Of a stretch of 64,000 nucleotides of DNA, positions 52,568 through 63,820 are shown in pieces. Where the stretch lies: positions 47,876,861 to 47,940,860 of the forward strand of contig OY754964.1 in the NCBI GenBank assembly GCA_963576475.1, written 5' to 3'. Numbering within the stretch: the stretch's first letter is position 1; the number at the start of each line of letters is the position of its first letter. Position numbers and translations under genes: made by a program. The DNA is from Molanna angustata (taxonomy: Eukaryota > Arthropoda > Insecta > Trichoptera > Molannidae). The notes under the pieces were generated by a model, which saw nothing but the letters and a program-made list of their open reading frames with translations, was not told where the DNA came from and made no database searches.

Positions 52568-54540
52568 TTCTTATACTGTCACCAATTATTATTTATTTCA
52601 GGATAATTGATTTAATTTAATTTAGAGGATTATTTACTTATATTCGTATAAACCGTCTCCTTGATTTGACTTTTTCTAAGCTTTAGCAGTAACATTACCA
52701 TTTTAGAAACTAAAGATATTGTTTTAATTAATGATTTGAATTATTCCTATAAATTTATTTTTTATATCTATGATACCATATTGTGTTCATCAAGATTATA
52801 ATTGTAAATTAGCTTATGTTTTATTATGTAGACATGATTTTTGTTCTCTTAATGCTTGCATTTTGTAGTTTTTGCCACAGATAGTATGGTGAGACTGATT
52901 TTTTTTTATTTAGATTAAATAAATGATGGTTATTTTTCAACCAAATCGGTAATTATTTTACTATGTTCTGAAATAATTGTTAGTGAGTAAGATTATTTGT
53001 TTGCCATGTTCGTAGTTGCCATAGTAACACATTTGGAGAAATATATCATAATTAATTTGGTTTAAATCAGATTTAATAAACTTTTGAATATCAGGAAGGA
53101 ATTATGTGCTGTGGGTTCGAATAGTAAAAATATTTTGAAAGGTTTATTAATTTAATGTTAAAGATTATTCAAGTTGACAAATGCAAAGTTGCATTGTTTT
53201 AATTTATTGTAGGTAGCTAAATGAAATTATTAAAATCATTGGCAAATATAGATTATTATATGTTACATTTAGATACGGCATTATAAACTGTTATGTGTGA
53301 CAACTTGTGAAAGATTGTTATAAAACAAATACATATTTAATCATCAATTATTTTCAGTTTATGTTCAGAGAATAAAAATACTGTATATTAAGTCACAATA
53401 TCATACTGTATATTATTAAGTCACAATATCATACTGTATATTAAGTCACAATATCATGTAGTGATAAACAACTAAAGATTATTTTAAACGAAATTTTATG
53501 TTTTTAATTTGTATTATAATAGTAGGTAGGTGACAAAGCTTCTAGTTAAAAACAGTTATATTATGTTTCTTCCTGATATTTAAAAGTATGAACTCATCAT
53601 CCGCTAGAATAAATCGCATGATAAATGCTAAAATATTGCATGAAAAATTTGTAGTTAATAATTTTTTTATGTGTAATTTCTTTTATTATTCGGGGAAGTT
53701 TCGTGTTTCTTAAAAAATAATTTACCAGATTTTTATTTAACAAACACAATATTATATTATTTTTGTTTGATTTTGAATCCATTCAAAAAAAAAATATTTA
53801 TTTTTTTATTATAGTACCCATAAATATTATATTATATATCTAATATATATTATTTATTTATGATGGTTCAAAAATAATAATATTGTCTCAAATAATAATA
53901 TACGTACCTAAATTTTGTTAATAAAAGTTATAGATTATATTAAAGGAGCGTGTTGTAACATGTTTATTTTCTCTTATTCCAACATTACTTTGGCGTTTGT
54001 TTTAAATTTTATAAATCTGGTCTTATTTTTAATGAAAAATACAATATATTTGGCGTTCATTTTCCGTAGCACAGGTATTGCTATTTTTATGACATTTAAT
54101 TATGTTGAAAACATTTTGGCGTTAATTATAATTTATGGGAGAATTTGAACAAGAAATACATTTTTTTTTGAGTTTTGGAATTATATCATACTGGGATGTT
54201 CAAATTGATTACAACACACAAATAATGTTGAAGAAAAATGGCAACTACGTGAAAATAGGATATAATTTTTAATATAGAAATTAATGTATTTAGCTTTTAT
54301 TTACTAGGTGTACCTAATAATGTGTTTGTGTGTGTTTTTAAAAAGATGCATATCATTTAAATTATATGCAATATTAATTTTATTAAACAATGTTAAGTCA
54401 GAAAAACAATTAAAAATATTTTATTCATCTTGAAAGAAAGTATACAAATATTTTTTATACTGATAATGAGCATTTTTTGAATGAACTAACAGTGTGTGAG
54501 AATTGCAGTGTGACATAAAAAACGTTATATGGATCTGCTT
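52568..54540. other. Repeat-poor AT-rich DNA
   Basis: Only a minisatellite at 53383-53457. The frame at 53915-54148 is hydrophobic and composition-driven. Confidence 0.4.
53383..53457. repeat. Three-copy tandem repeat, 27-30 bp
   Basis: ATACTGTATATTAAGTCACA + ATATC recurs three times, the middle copy with an extra ATT. Confidence 0.85.
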
Positions 54541-54549
54541 ATAAAATTG

Positions 54550-55245
54550 AGAAGAGCGAAAGACGAACAAAATGCGAGATACGATTGGAAAATGTACAGT
54601 TAGAACAAGTCGATGAATATTTATACTTAGGAAGCATGTTTCAGCGTGATGGAAGATTGGAAAAAGATATTGAAAGGAGAGTAATGGCAGGTAATAGAGT
54701 GAATGGTGCATTAAAACCGGTAATGGCTGACCCAATTATTTGCAAAGCTTGCGGTACACAATGGTATCGTCGCACCGACTCTAATGTATGCTAGTGACAT
54801 GGCAGAAGACGCATGAAAGTAGAATTAACGTGGTTGAAATGAGGTCACTAAGACGAATGTGTGGTAAAACGATGTATGATAGAATAAGAAATGAGGATAT
54901 TAGATGAGAATGTATGATTGAATGAAATATCGTAAGTAAGATGAAAATAAATGCCCTAAGGTGGTTCGGCCACATAGAAAGAATGAGTGATGACCGTCTG
55001 ACAAAAATAGTATACAAGGCTGATAAAAGAGGAACGAAAAGTAGAGGTCGGCCAAGAAAAAGTTGGCACGATCACATAAATGAGATTTTGAAAGATGGTG
55101 ATGTTAGAAGTAAGAATAATAGAAAAGCGTGTATGAGACGATGTATGGGCGTGAATGAAGCGAGGAATGTATGTCAAGAGAGAGGAGTCTGGCGTTCGGT
55201 TCTCTCTGCCTACCCTAAATAGGGAAATGGCGTGACGGTATGGTT
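54550..55245 (+). pseudogene. R-LINE C-terminal part and 3' end, best copy
   Basis: Plus strand: VEQVDEYLYLGSMFQRDGRL-type, [20 protein letters not shown], then frameshifts at about 54770-54930 (ETWTWQ region), then MKINALRWFGHIERMSDDRL, TKIVYKADKRGTKSRGRPRK, SWHDHINEILKDGDVRSKNN, RKACMRRCMGVNEARNV and VWRSVLSAYPK-stop. The 3' end is AGGGAAATGGCGTGACGGTA. It lacks the RT core upstream and is sense relative to lin-28. Confidence 0.9.
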
Positions 55246-57500
55246 ATAAAATTCGTTATTTTTATTAGTGTAAAGTGCTGTTTTGGGATATTTGGTCTAA
55301 TTATAAAAATTATTTGCATGAGAAATATAGCAATGAATTAATTTAGTGATGATTTTAAACAATTGAATATCTTAAAACATCATGTATCTCAAAACTATTT
55401 TTTGTTATATGTCCCACTACAGTTCTCAGGCGACTGTTTATTCTATGCAGGAGATTTACATAATGTCAAAAATACTGCATAAAAGTTTATTTTTGTAACT
55501 GGCAACTAAATATGTATGTAGTTTCATTGTTGGCAACATTCAAATTTGTATTTTGTTATGTGGGAACATTTTTAGAAAATAAAAAACATTTTAGGTAAAT
55601 AAATGTAGATATGCGAATATAAACAAATATTTTGTCTCGTCATTAAGATGATTTAAGATAAAAGTTCAAAAAAATAAGTACCTATCTATGTGCATACTTC
55701 CTTAACTAAATTTATTTGCGATTTAAATTTAATTATCCCACAAAAGTCACAAACCTTTCCAGCTTGCCTATTAAATTGCAAAAAAACTTTTTCAGAAAAA
55801 TCAGATTATTTATTGAAGTTTTAGCCATTTTTTGGTCAGTTGAAATATTCTTTCAAAAAATATACATTTAAAATCGTGAATGTTTGATACTGCATTTTAT
55901 AAGTCTTAATTAATATGTGCGCAATTCGGGTTTTAAATTAATTGCATGGGTAAATATTTAATTTACCATAGATTTGTGTGTCAGATAAATTTGTTTCGAG
56001 AAGGTTTACCATACTCAAAAACTAGTGAATAAGCATCGGGGTGATACTTGTTCGAAAGTTATTTAATATGTGTATCTTTTTGTACAAATTTAATTTGATA
56101 TATTTTTAAATAAACAAGAAAACATTGATTGTGCACTTTTGTACTATTATTGTTATTAAAGAATATACAACACATCATATTATTATACTTTAAGTTATTT
56201 TAAGGATATTTTTAAGTTCAACGAAAAGACTATACAATCTACCTCATTTTTGAAGAAGTCTTTATTGTAATACGTATTTGTTTTTTTATACTTTTTTTAT
56301 ATGTTTTTGTGTTAGTTTAAGATTATATATGTACATTGAAGGAATATTTTATGAAACCAAACAATTTATTATATAATTATTATGTTATATAACTAATAAC
56401 TATGTAACAGTATTTCAATATTAAATGACAGAGTATTACCACAGTAGTTCTTGGAAGGTGCAAAGCAGAAAATAGCAATCAGTTATTAAATCATGATTGA
56501 TTCTTAAAGTACATTAAGAGGAAAACCATAATTTGATACTAAATTTAATGTAATTTTGTATTAGTATTTGTATCACATTTAAATATATTACAGTTTAAAT
56601 CAGCAATGTATACTCTATCAATGTGCATGTGTATTTCGAGAAATTCATTTGTGTATTGATGAATTGTATTAGATAACATTTGAGAGCACTTTGTTTTTAA
56701 TTCACTTAATACATTATATATTAAATTTATGATAATATAATAAGCAAAAAGGACAATCAAGTTTCAAACTTCATATTAGATACAAAAGAAAAAGGCAATC
56801 GTGGTTTCACTATGACCCACGAGCACAGGCGACCAGAGTATCAGTCAGAATAAGGGAGCCACACGGGCCATTACGTTTAAATAAAAATCCGTACTTGTTA
56901 GATTTATAAAATAGTTTTTATTTTATTAATAATAAAGTTGTTTTTATTTTGCGCTGTTTTTAAATCAAAATTTATTTTGATTTTCAGAGTAAAGTGCAGG
57001 AAATGACATTTTCAATGGCCATAGCGAAATAGGTTATTTTTAATGTTTATATAGGCAAATATCGCAACACATTTCAGAAAGGACAGGGGTTTTACTTGAG
57101 AGTCAATTATTTTTAATAATGTTTATTTTATACTCCATTTAGGAAATATTACTACATTTTATATGTTCTAAATACTCGGGTAGAAGTTATGTATCTCTAT
57201 CTAATTGCAATACAATTTTTGTTTTTTAATTTGTCATTCATAGTTTTTTGCTTGCACCTGCCTATTATAACCATAAATATAATTTTCATTATACTTATTC
57301 ATCTTAAAAAATAATATTTTTGATGTTTTTTTATTGAAATATTATTTTACATGAAATCAAGAATAGTTAAAAACATTTCTATATAGTTGAAATAATTTCT
57401 GGACCATTATATATTATACAAAACTGATGAATTTTATGTACCAAATTATAAAAAATAAAATAGTTGAAAATAAAGGAAACTTTTTATTTCAGTATGAAAT
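55246..57500. other. AT-rich intergenic DNA
   Basis: No gene or repeat supported; contains the second let-7 seed match. A locally GC-richer 60-bp patch at 56810-56875 is unexplained. Confidence 0.4.
56239..56246 (+). promoter_or_regulatory. Second let-7 8-mer seed match downstream of lin-28
   Basis: CTACCTCA again, 7.3 kb after the stop and on the sense strand. Same caveat: it needs a very long lin-28 3' UTR. Confidence 0.25.
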
Positions 57501-57690
57501 CAGGGGAGCAAGTCCCGTCAAACAATAAAATCAAAACCCTCATGATTACCCATATTATGGATATAATTGTCATATGGAGTTCTATAATATATTAAGATAT
57601 TATACAACTATATATGTAAGATAATTATATCCACGATATGGGTAATCACGAGGGTTTTGATTTCGCTGCTTGACCAGACTTGCCCCCCTG
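57501..57690. mobile_element. Palindromic MITE, family F copy 2
   Basis: CAGGGGAGCAAGTCCCGTCA...ATCAAAACCCTCATGATTAC pairs with GTAATCACGAGGGTTTTGAT...GACTTGCCCCCCTG; homologous to 5615-5798 throughout the arms. Confidence 0.8.
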
Positions 57691-57954
57691 TTGTTTTTGA
57701 GATTTTTTGAAAACTAAACAAAATTTTGAACTGACTTTTAATTGATTCCCAATGAACATAAATATAAATGGCACCATCTGTTGAAAAAATAATTTACTAC
57801 AAAAAATATGAAAATTAAATGAAGTTGTTGGTAAACAAGTTGTGATTATGAAATATTTTTAGTGGAAATTCCATACAAACATCCCTTCACATCATGTCCC
57901 TATTAGGGTTGGAAGAGAGAACTGGACACCTGTAATGTCCTATCTCAACTGATG

Positions 57955-58115
57955 GGCTTCAGATGGGTGGTGGCAGAGCAGTTAGCGCGCTGGGGTAGTA
58001 ATCCAGTGGTCGCGAGTCACTTATAGTACAAGCATTTATGCTTAGTTTAGGGAATGTATGAGGATCTATACGTAGGTACTTGTTTCAAAGACATATTCAT
58101 TTTTTCTTTAAAAAA
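57955..58115 (+). mobile_element. SINE-1 with internal deletion
   Basis: The head GATGGGTGGTGGCAGAGCAG, TTAGCGCGCTGGGGTAGTAA, TCCAGTGGTCGCGAGT is preserved. The T-loop to GATTTCG segment (about 25 bp) is missing. Then ACAAGCATTTATGCTTAGTT, GTATGAGGATCTATA and the tail GACATATTCATTTTTTC. Confidence 0.8.
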
Positions 58116-58495
58116 AACCTTATATTCATTCTTTCATTTACATTGATACTGCCTCATACATGGTCAATTATTCATACTTTTAATGTAATCTTTTTAAAAA
58201 TGTAGTCTTGTTAGCAGTTTGTGGTCTGCCTTTACCTGCCTTTATAGTGACATGACACTCCACACCACAATGGAAGTTGATGGTTTTACAGCCTGGCTCA
58301 CACAATCAACCTAAAGTTTTTCTCCTGGCCTTTTACACATATTGGATTTGTTTCTCCATAAATAAGATGATTGATTCATCCTTAAAGCATACCTGCATAG
58401 AATAAATACATAAATTAATGAATATTTGAATAAACTATTTAAACCATTTCTATTAACTACAGTTTAAATGTAAAGGACTAAAGAAAAAATATTTT

Positions 58496-59295
58496 TTATG
58501 AAAATTTTTATTAACATCTCAATAGAGACGAAGTTGGAATATTATTTATTTATTTATTTATTACTTCCATCAACGGCTAAATAGCCTTTTACAATTACAT
58601 ACAAAATATAATAGTACAAATACGTTTAATACATACAATAATATTATAAACTGAAAACAAAAAGAGATGTATATAATATGTACGAACATTAAAAAAAGAA
58701 TGAAGCATAAAAAAGAGTTGGAAAATAAGCCATGAAACATAATATAAAAAAGAGATGCCTTAAAATATGTATACATCCATACTATACACAAAATATATAG
58801 ATGCAGAAACAAAATTATATAAATAATTAAAAAAAAAAAAGAATATAAATAACCATTTAACAACAAAGTAACGTAAAGATGGATAACAAGAGAGATAGAA
58901 AAAGAGAAAAGTATAATAAGTTTTTATATTTTGACAATGACAAGTAATAAATATCGCCTAGACTAGAGTATGCATTACCCAAATAATGAAGCCTTGCTAT
59001 TGGCGAATAATATTGTTGTAGTGTACGTGCGTTAGAAAAGTAAAAAGGTACCGTTTGCCTGTTAGAACGTACTGGCGCATGATATACAATTTGTTCAATA
59101 AGATCAGGGCTGTCAAAACTTGAATGTACCATTTTGTGTATTGTAATTAAATAAAAAAAACCAGGAACTCAAGGCACCTACAGTGCTTACGACCTGTAAT
59201 CGGCTGGTTTGCGTGATCACTTTATGCGCTTGAGCAACGTCTACCAATGATACCTTCTTATTGAGTTCCCTATCATCCCAATTTTTGAAAGTTGT
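58496..59295. mobile_element. MITE family H copy split by a LINE, right arm lost
   Basis: 58496-58541 (TTTTTATTAACATCTCAATA, GAGACGAAGTTGGAATATTA) and 59158-59295 (ACCAGGAACTCAAGGCACCT through TTGAGCAACGTC and ATTTTTGAAAG) are the consecutive parts of 29512-29707. The second inverted arm is missing after about 59295. Confidence 0.8.
58546..59155 (-). pseudogene. 5'-truncated LINE inserted in MITE H
   Basis: The minus-strand frame VHSSFDSPDLIEQIVYHAPV, RSNRQTVPFYFSNARTLQQY, YSPIARLHYLGN is a typical LINE C-terminus (R..R...PF......T......PI.R....N). Its 3' UTR runs to the (AATA)n tail at 58546-58560. Insertion lies exactly at the MITE break. Confidence 0.75.
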
Positions 59296-59602
59296 ACATA
59301 TTTTAATCATAAAAATCTGTTTTTTTATCTAATCTTAAATCATGTGTTTTCCCCACCTCCAGTCTTCACTAGGTACACATATTTTCAAGGTTTTAAGTCC
59401 ATCCCAGAAACTTTTTGTCATCACAGGTGTTATGGTTTCATTTTCATTCGTCCTTGTTACTAAATATATAAAAATCATAAAAATAATGTGATTTAAAAAA
59501 ATATGCACTGTCATGTCTTCGAATATTGCCAACACTCCAACAAAAAAGAAAATATATAGCACTACTAACTACAAAAGTTTGGAAACATGTTGAAAAACAA
59601 AA

Positions 59603-59732
59603 TTTCATTCTCTTGAACGAATCGACAGTTGGATAATTTGTATTTATGGGTTTATAGTTTGGTACTTATTCTTCAACTATACACACTATCGCTATCGACA
59701 GTTGGATCTCGTGTGTTACATGCAACTAGTTT
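59603..59732 (-). repeat. Repeat A deletion derivative
   Basis: Only the two ends remain: TTCATTCTCTTGAACGAATC + GACAGTTG, directly followed by ATTTATGGGTTTATAGTTTG...ACATGCAACTAG. The full copy 4 starts 90 bp further on. Confidence 0.75.
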
Positions 59733-59821
59733 CATGAAAATGCCGAAAATTTTCCATACAAAAATTTGATCATTGCACGAAACAATTTAAAAATGTGTAT
59801 TACTCGAAACCGGTGGTTTTC

Positions 59822-60776
59822 CAACTGTGGATTCGTTCAAGAGAATGAAATTCTAGAAGGAACATTTTGTATAGCGTAGTGGACTTTTTGCATGCTAAAA
59901 ACACCAACTTAGAGGCTTCGCAGCATATATGTTCCCATACATGGATTTACTCAGAATTCGGAGTAGAACATTTTATGTGAGTTTTTTGTGTCTGTGTGTC
60001 TGTTTGTCCCCCCCCCCCCTTATAACTTTTGATCCGCTCAATTTACAGAGCCCAAAATTTCGGAATATATTAACAGTTATAGGCCTACGAAACTTTTATA
60101 CTCAGAATTGTGAATTTTTGTTTCAGTCAGGGGTTATCAACTTTAAAATTTTTGGTTTATTTATCCATATATCTCAGAAAGCATAAAAGATAGAACGCTG
60201 AAAATTGGTATATACATAGACAAATATAAAATCTCTAATAAGTTTTTTCGAAAAAATTCCAGGGTTTTTCAAACATTTTTTATTAAGAAAAATATTTTTT
60301 TTATGATAAATTTATGAGTTTAACTGCCAATATTTCCATTTTTATTAAAATATCGAAAAGAGCCGAAACACCCCAACTAGATAATTTAATTTTCTATAAA
60401 AAATTTTAACATTTTATTAGCACATCTCAATTTTATTTCAACAATTTTTATAAAAATTGAATTTAGTGACGACATAGCTTCATACAATTTGTATGGCAGT
60501 CGCCTACACACAATATCTAAGACTTAATAGTTTAATACTTATCTCCAAACATACATACCATCATGCTGTTTTCATATTCTGGGTAGGATCAAAGGACTGA
60601 CCTCCATACTATCCTATCTTGACATACATACCTAGGTACATGATGTGTTGTATAGAAAACCAAATATCTTTAAATATTAAATAATTTGTATTTATGGGTT
60701 TATAGCTGGTACTTACTCATCAACTATACATACTATCGCTATCGACAGTTGGATCTCATGTGTAACATGCAACTAG
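59822..60776 (-). repeat. Repeat A, copy 4
   Basis: CAACTGTGGATTCGTTCAAG to ACATGCAACTAG, same order as 9730-10734, with a C12-13 tract at 60007-60019 after a TG-rich run. The frame at 59929-60186 inside it is a chance ORF. Confidence 0.85.
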
Positions 60777-60989
60777 TATTATGGAAATATTTTTTTCAGT
60801 TAGTCGTAACATGGTCAGTTTAGATTAAAACATTTAGAATGATCGATAAACGCCTGAGCTTATGCAATTGATATAACTTGATAAATCTCAAAGAAAATTA
60901 ATTTACATGAGAAAATAGGCCTGAATTGATGATTTTTGTATAGCACAAAACGACGTTTATAAGGCATATAATATTATTATTAAATTATT

Positions 60990-62040
60990 ATTGTTTATAT
61001 GAGTGCTATAAAGACGCTATACATGCAGCTCTTCACCAATGCCGGATAGATTATAGATACACAAAGCTTATCAACTATATACGATATATCTTTATACGAT
61101 AACACAATAGCCAGCGTGAAACTCCATAAGAATACCAACCAGTTTCCAATCGAGAAAGGGGTAAGGCAGGGAGACACAATATCTCCAAAATTGTTCACTG
61201 CAGTCCTTGAGTACGCTTTAAAAAATTTGAACTGGGATGAAACAGGTATCAATATATTGATGGGATGAAATTAAATAATCTGAGATTTGCTGACGACATC
61301 GTATTGATATCTGAAGATTTGATAGAGGTACGTGCAATGTTGAAAGAGCTCATGGAAGAAACCAAAATGGTGGGACTCCTTATAAATGTTGACAAAACGA
61401 AGCTAATGACAAATTTGGTCTTGGGTGGCACTATAACAATCAACAACCAAACAATAGAAGAGATAAACGAATATAAATATCTAGGCCACAATATAATCCT
61501 CTCCCGAGATTATCAGACCACGGAGCTTCAACGGAGAATCTGTCTTGGATGGGCTGCCTATGGTAAATCTTAAGGAATTCTTCACCAGCAATATCCCGCA
61601 AAATGTATGACCCATGTGCGCTCCCAGTCTTGACATATGGAGCAGAAACACTTACTCTAACGAAAGTGACTGTCAGAAAACTAAGAGTGGTACAGCTAAA
61701 ACATGATAGAGCCATGCTGAATCTCAGACTCTCAGATAGAGTGATAAATTTAGAAATACGTAGAAGATCAGGAGTTACTGACGTCGTTGAAAGAGTTGCA
61801 AACCTGAAGTGGTCATGGGCGGGACATATTGCCAGAGTGAAGGACCAAAGATGGACCAAGAGGATCCTGGAATTGAGACCATGTGAGGACAAAAGAAATA
61901 GAGGCAGACCACCTACGCGATGGTCCGATGACATAAAGAGGGTTGATGGTGACTGGATGCAGAAGGCCCAGGATAGAGACACCTGGAGAGACATGAGGGA
62001 GGCCTATGTCCAGCAGTGGACAGAGACGGCTGGATAAAGA
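60990..62040 (+). pseudogene. RTE/BovB-like LINE, RT to C-terminus, frameshifted
   Basis: Plus strand: EKGVRQGDTISPKLFTAVLE (RT motif, 61155-61215), MKLNNLRFADDIVLISEDLI (catalytic FADD, 61265-61325), VGLLINVDKTKLM, YKYLGHNIILSRD, frameshift near 61575, then LPVLTYGAETLTLTKVTVRK, VVERVANLKWSWAGHIARVK, RNRGRPPTRWSDDIKRV, WMQKAQDRDTWRDMREAYVQ and QWTETAG-stop at 62037. At least two frameshifts (about 61260 and 61575); the endonuclease half is missing. Confidence 0.9.
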
Positions 62041-62162
62041 AAGAAAGAAGAAACTTGTAATAATAATAAGTTTAGCATAGCAAATTATGAATATGACGTC
62101 ATATGAATACAGTTATAGGTTTTCCTTTTTTTTTTAACATCAGCTATAAGGATTTGAATCCA

Positions 62163-62410
62163 TTATACTATTCCGAAGAAGTGTATTACCATATTCAATA
62201 ATTGGGCATATTTGCGCTTTGTAGAACAAAAATTTGAAATTTTGAAAAAAACCTACGCGCCCTATATAATACGCTCAATTTTTTGGAGGCCAGTTTCACC
62301 TTAGCTTCAATGGAGCCCCTGCTGTATAGTTGGTTTGTTATAGATACTCCAAGCAGGTCGATAGATTTGCTGTTAGTTAGGGTGCTTCCATTGAAAGACA
62401 CTAGCAATTG
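62163..62410 (-). pseudogene. LINE RT C-terminal fragment
   Basis: Minus strand: MLVSFNGSTLTNSKSIDLLG, VSITNQLYSRGSIEAKVKLA, SKKLSVLYRARRFFSKFQIF. This is the stretch following the RT catalytic core in a Jockey/CR1-like LINE. Confidence 0.75.
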
Positions 62411-62502
62411 AAAAAAAGCTGTAAATTACCTACTGAACCAATGTAATTCTAGTGTGTTTCACGTCAAGGTATTGTGAAAACGTTTTTTTGGCTATACGTT
62501 AC

Positions 62503-62722
62503 ATTATACTATTCTAAAGAAGCGCAGTGCGTAGCGTCGGGGAGGGTTTGCAATCTGCTAAGAAAAATATTAATTCGGATTTTTAAAAAGACCCGGGTTG
62601 CAAGAAGGTGGAAACACAGAATTCGGAAGATCGCTCCACAGCCACGCTGCTGTGTTGGTAAAAGAGTTCGAGAAACGATTGTTTCGTGTATATATTCAAG
62701 GTTTACTGTGAACGGGTGTTGA
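62503..62722 (-). pseudogene. LINE extreme C-terminus fragment
   Basis: Minus strand: SFTNTAAWLWSDLPNSVFPP, then SCNPGLFKNPN-stop, matching the common LINE ending with (L)W..LP..VFPP....GLFK. It should follow, not precede, a fragment like 62163-62410 on this strand. Confidence 0.7.
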
Positions 62723-62892
62723 GATTAAGTAAAACGAGTGACTTAATTGTGAATTTGAGGAAGAGTAACTAAGAGATGCAAGATCTTCTGAGCATCTCTC
62801 GTGGTAGCATCTATAGAATTAACTTAGATTACCGACCTTACGTCTGTGGTCTAGCGATTGCAATCCATCAGTCAATGATGGGTCGTCAATTA

Positions 62893-63062
62893 GGCTGCCT
62901 GTCCATTGATGCGGAGAGAGGCGGCGGAGCGGAGAAACGGAGAAATATTAACCAATAGGATTGCATTAAATCTCCGCTCCGCGATTTTATGCAATCCTAT
63001 TGGTTAATATTTCTCCGTTTCTCCGCTCCGCCGCCTCGCTCCGCATCAATGGACAGGCAGCC
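62893..63062. mobile_element. 170-bp GC-rich, almost fully palindromic MITE
   Basis: Arms of about 75 bp: GGCTGCCTGTCCATTGATGC, GGAGCGGAGAAACGGAGAAA, TATTAACCAATAGGATTGCA and the complement, nearly perfect; short centre CTCCGCTCCGCGATTTTATG-like. Each arm contains CCAAT. No clear target duplication (flanks TTA / ATA). Confidence 0.88.
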
Positions 63063-63655
63063 ATAGACTTTGCACGGCATTGTACAGCATCGAGGAGATT
63101 CAGTAGGTATTGTGGGACGCCACTCCAGAGATGACTAATTTTGATTTGTGATACAAATAATTTGTTGAACGAATTTGATTCACTAGGTATTTTTAGTTAA
63201 AAAAATGGCTATGGTTCTACATACCTATATATTTTCCTCAGGATCACCTTCATCAGGATGACCTTTTCGAATGACAAGGCCCTTATTTGACTGTTCAAAT
63301 GTGATTCAACCGTAGAATCTGAATGTTTTGCAATCACAGTTTTTCTTTAGGGTCAATGCATTATTATTATGGAATAAAGGTCACGCGGAAGATAGTTCTT
63401 GAACTGCTGGAGATGAAATGATGCCTCATACCTATGTGTCATAGGTTATATAACAAAAATACACAAAGCTTTTTGAGGCCGTTCGTTGACCAAATCGAAT
63501 TTCTTCATTTTCTTTACAATACCTAATATTATCTTGTTACCGAGTATCCATTTACTTTTTTCTTTAAAAAAAACTAAAATTCTCTCTATTTTTTGTGGAA
63601 ACAAACAAGCAATTTTCATCTTTATTCAACAGCAAATTTAAGCTATACAATAAAC
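63063..63655. other. Unassigned intergenic DNA
   Basis: No gene or matched repeat found. Confidence 0.4.
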
Positions 63656-63657
63656 GA

Positions 63658-63820
63658 CCATTGTGGTACAAGTAGTTAGCTCATTGGCGTCGATGCCGGC
63701 GTTCTAGGCTCAAATCCCAGCTGTAAAAAAATTGATTTAAATTCATTTCTCACGCAAATCTTGATTCTGTGGACTGTGAACACTGATTATTTGGAAGAAA
63801 TTTGAATGTGTTAAAAGAAA
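63658..63820 (+). mobile_element. SINE-2 copy, diverged
   Basis: GTGGTACAAGTAGTTAGCTC (A-box side), GATGCCGGCGTTCTAGGCTC, AAATCCCAGCTGT (B-box side), ATTCATTTCTCACGCAAATC, CTGTGGACTGTGAACACTGA and TTGGAAGAAATTTG. Collinear with 14684-14852. Confidence 0.7.

Noticed and set aside
54421..55177. Minus-strand ORFs of 104, 78 and 73 codons
   Set aside because: Antisense of the R-LINE at 54550-55245.
61440..61994. 184-codon minus-strand ORF
   Set aside because: Shadow of the plus-strand RTE-like LINE with FADD and GRPPTRW motifs.
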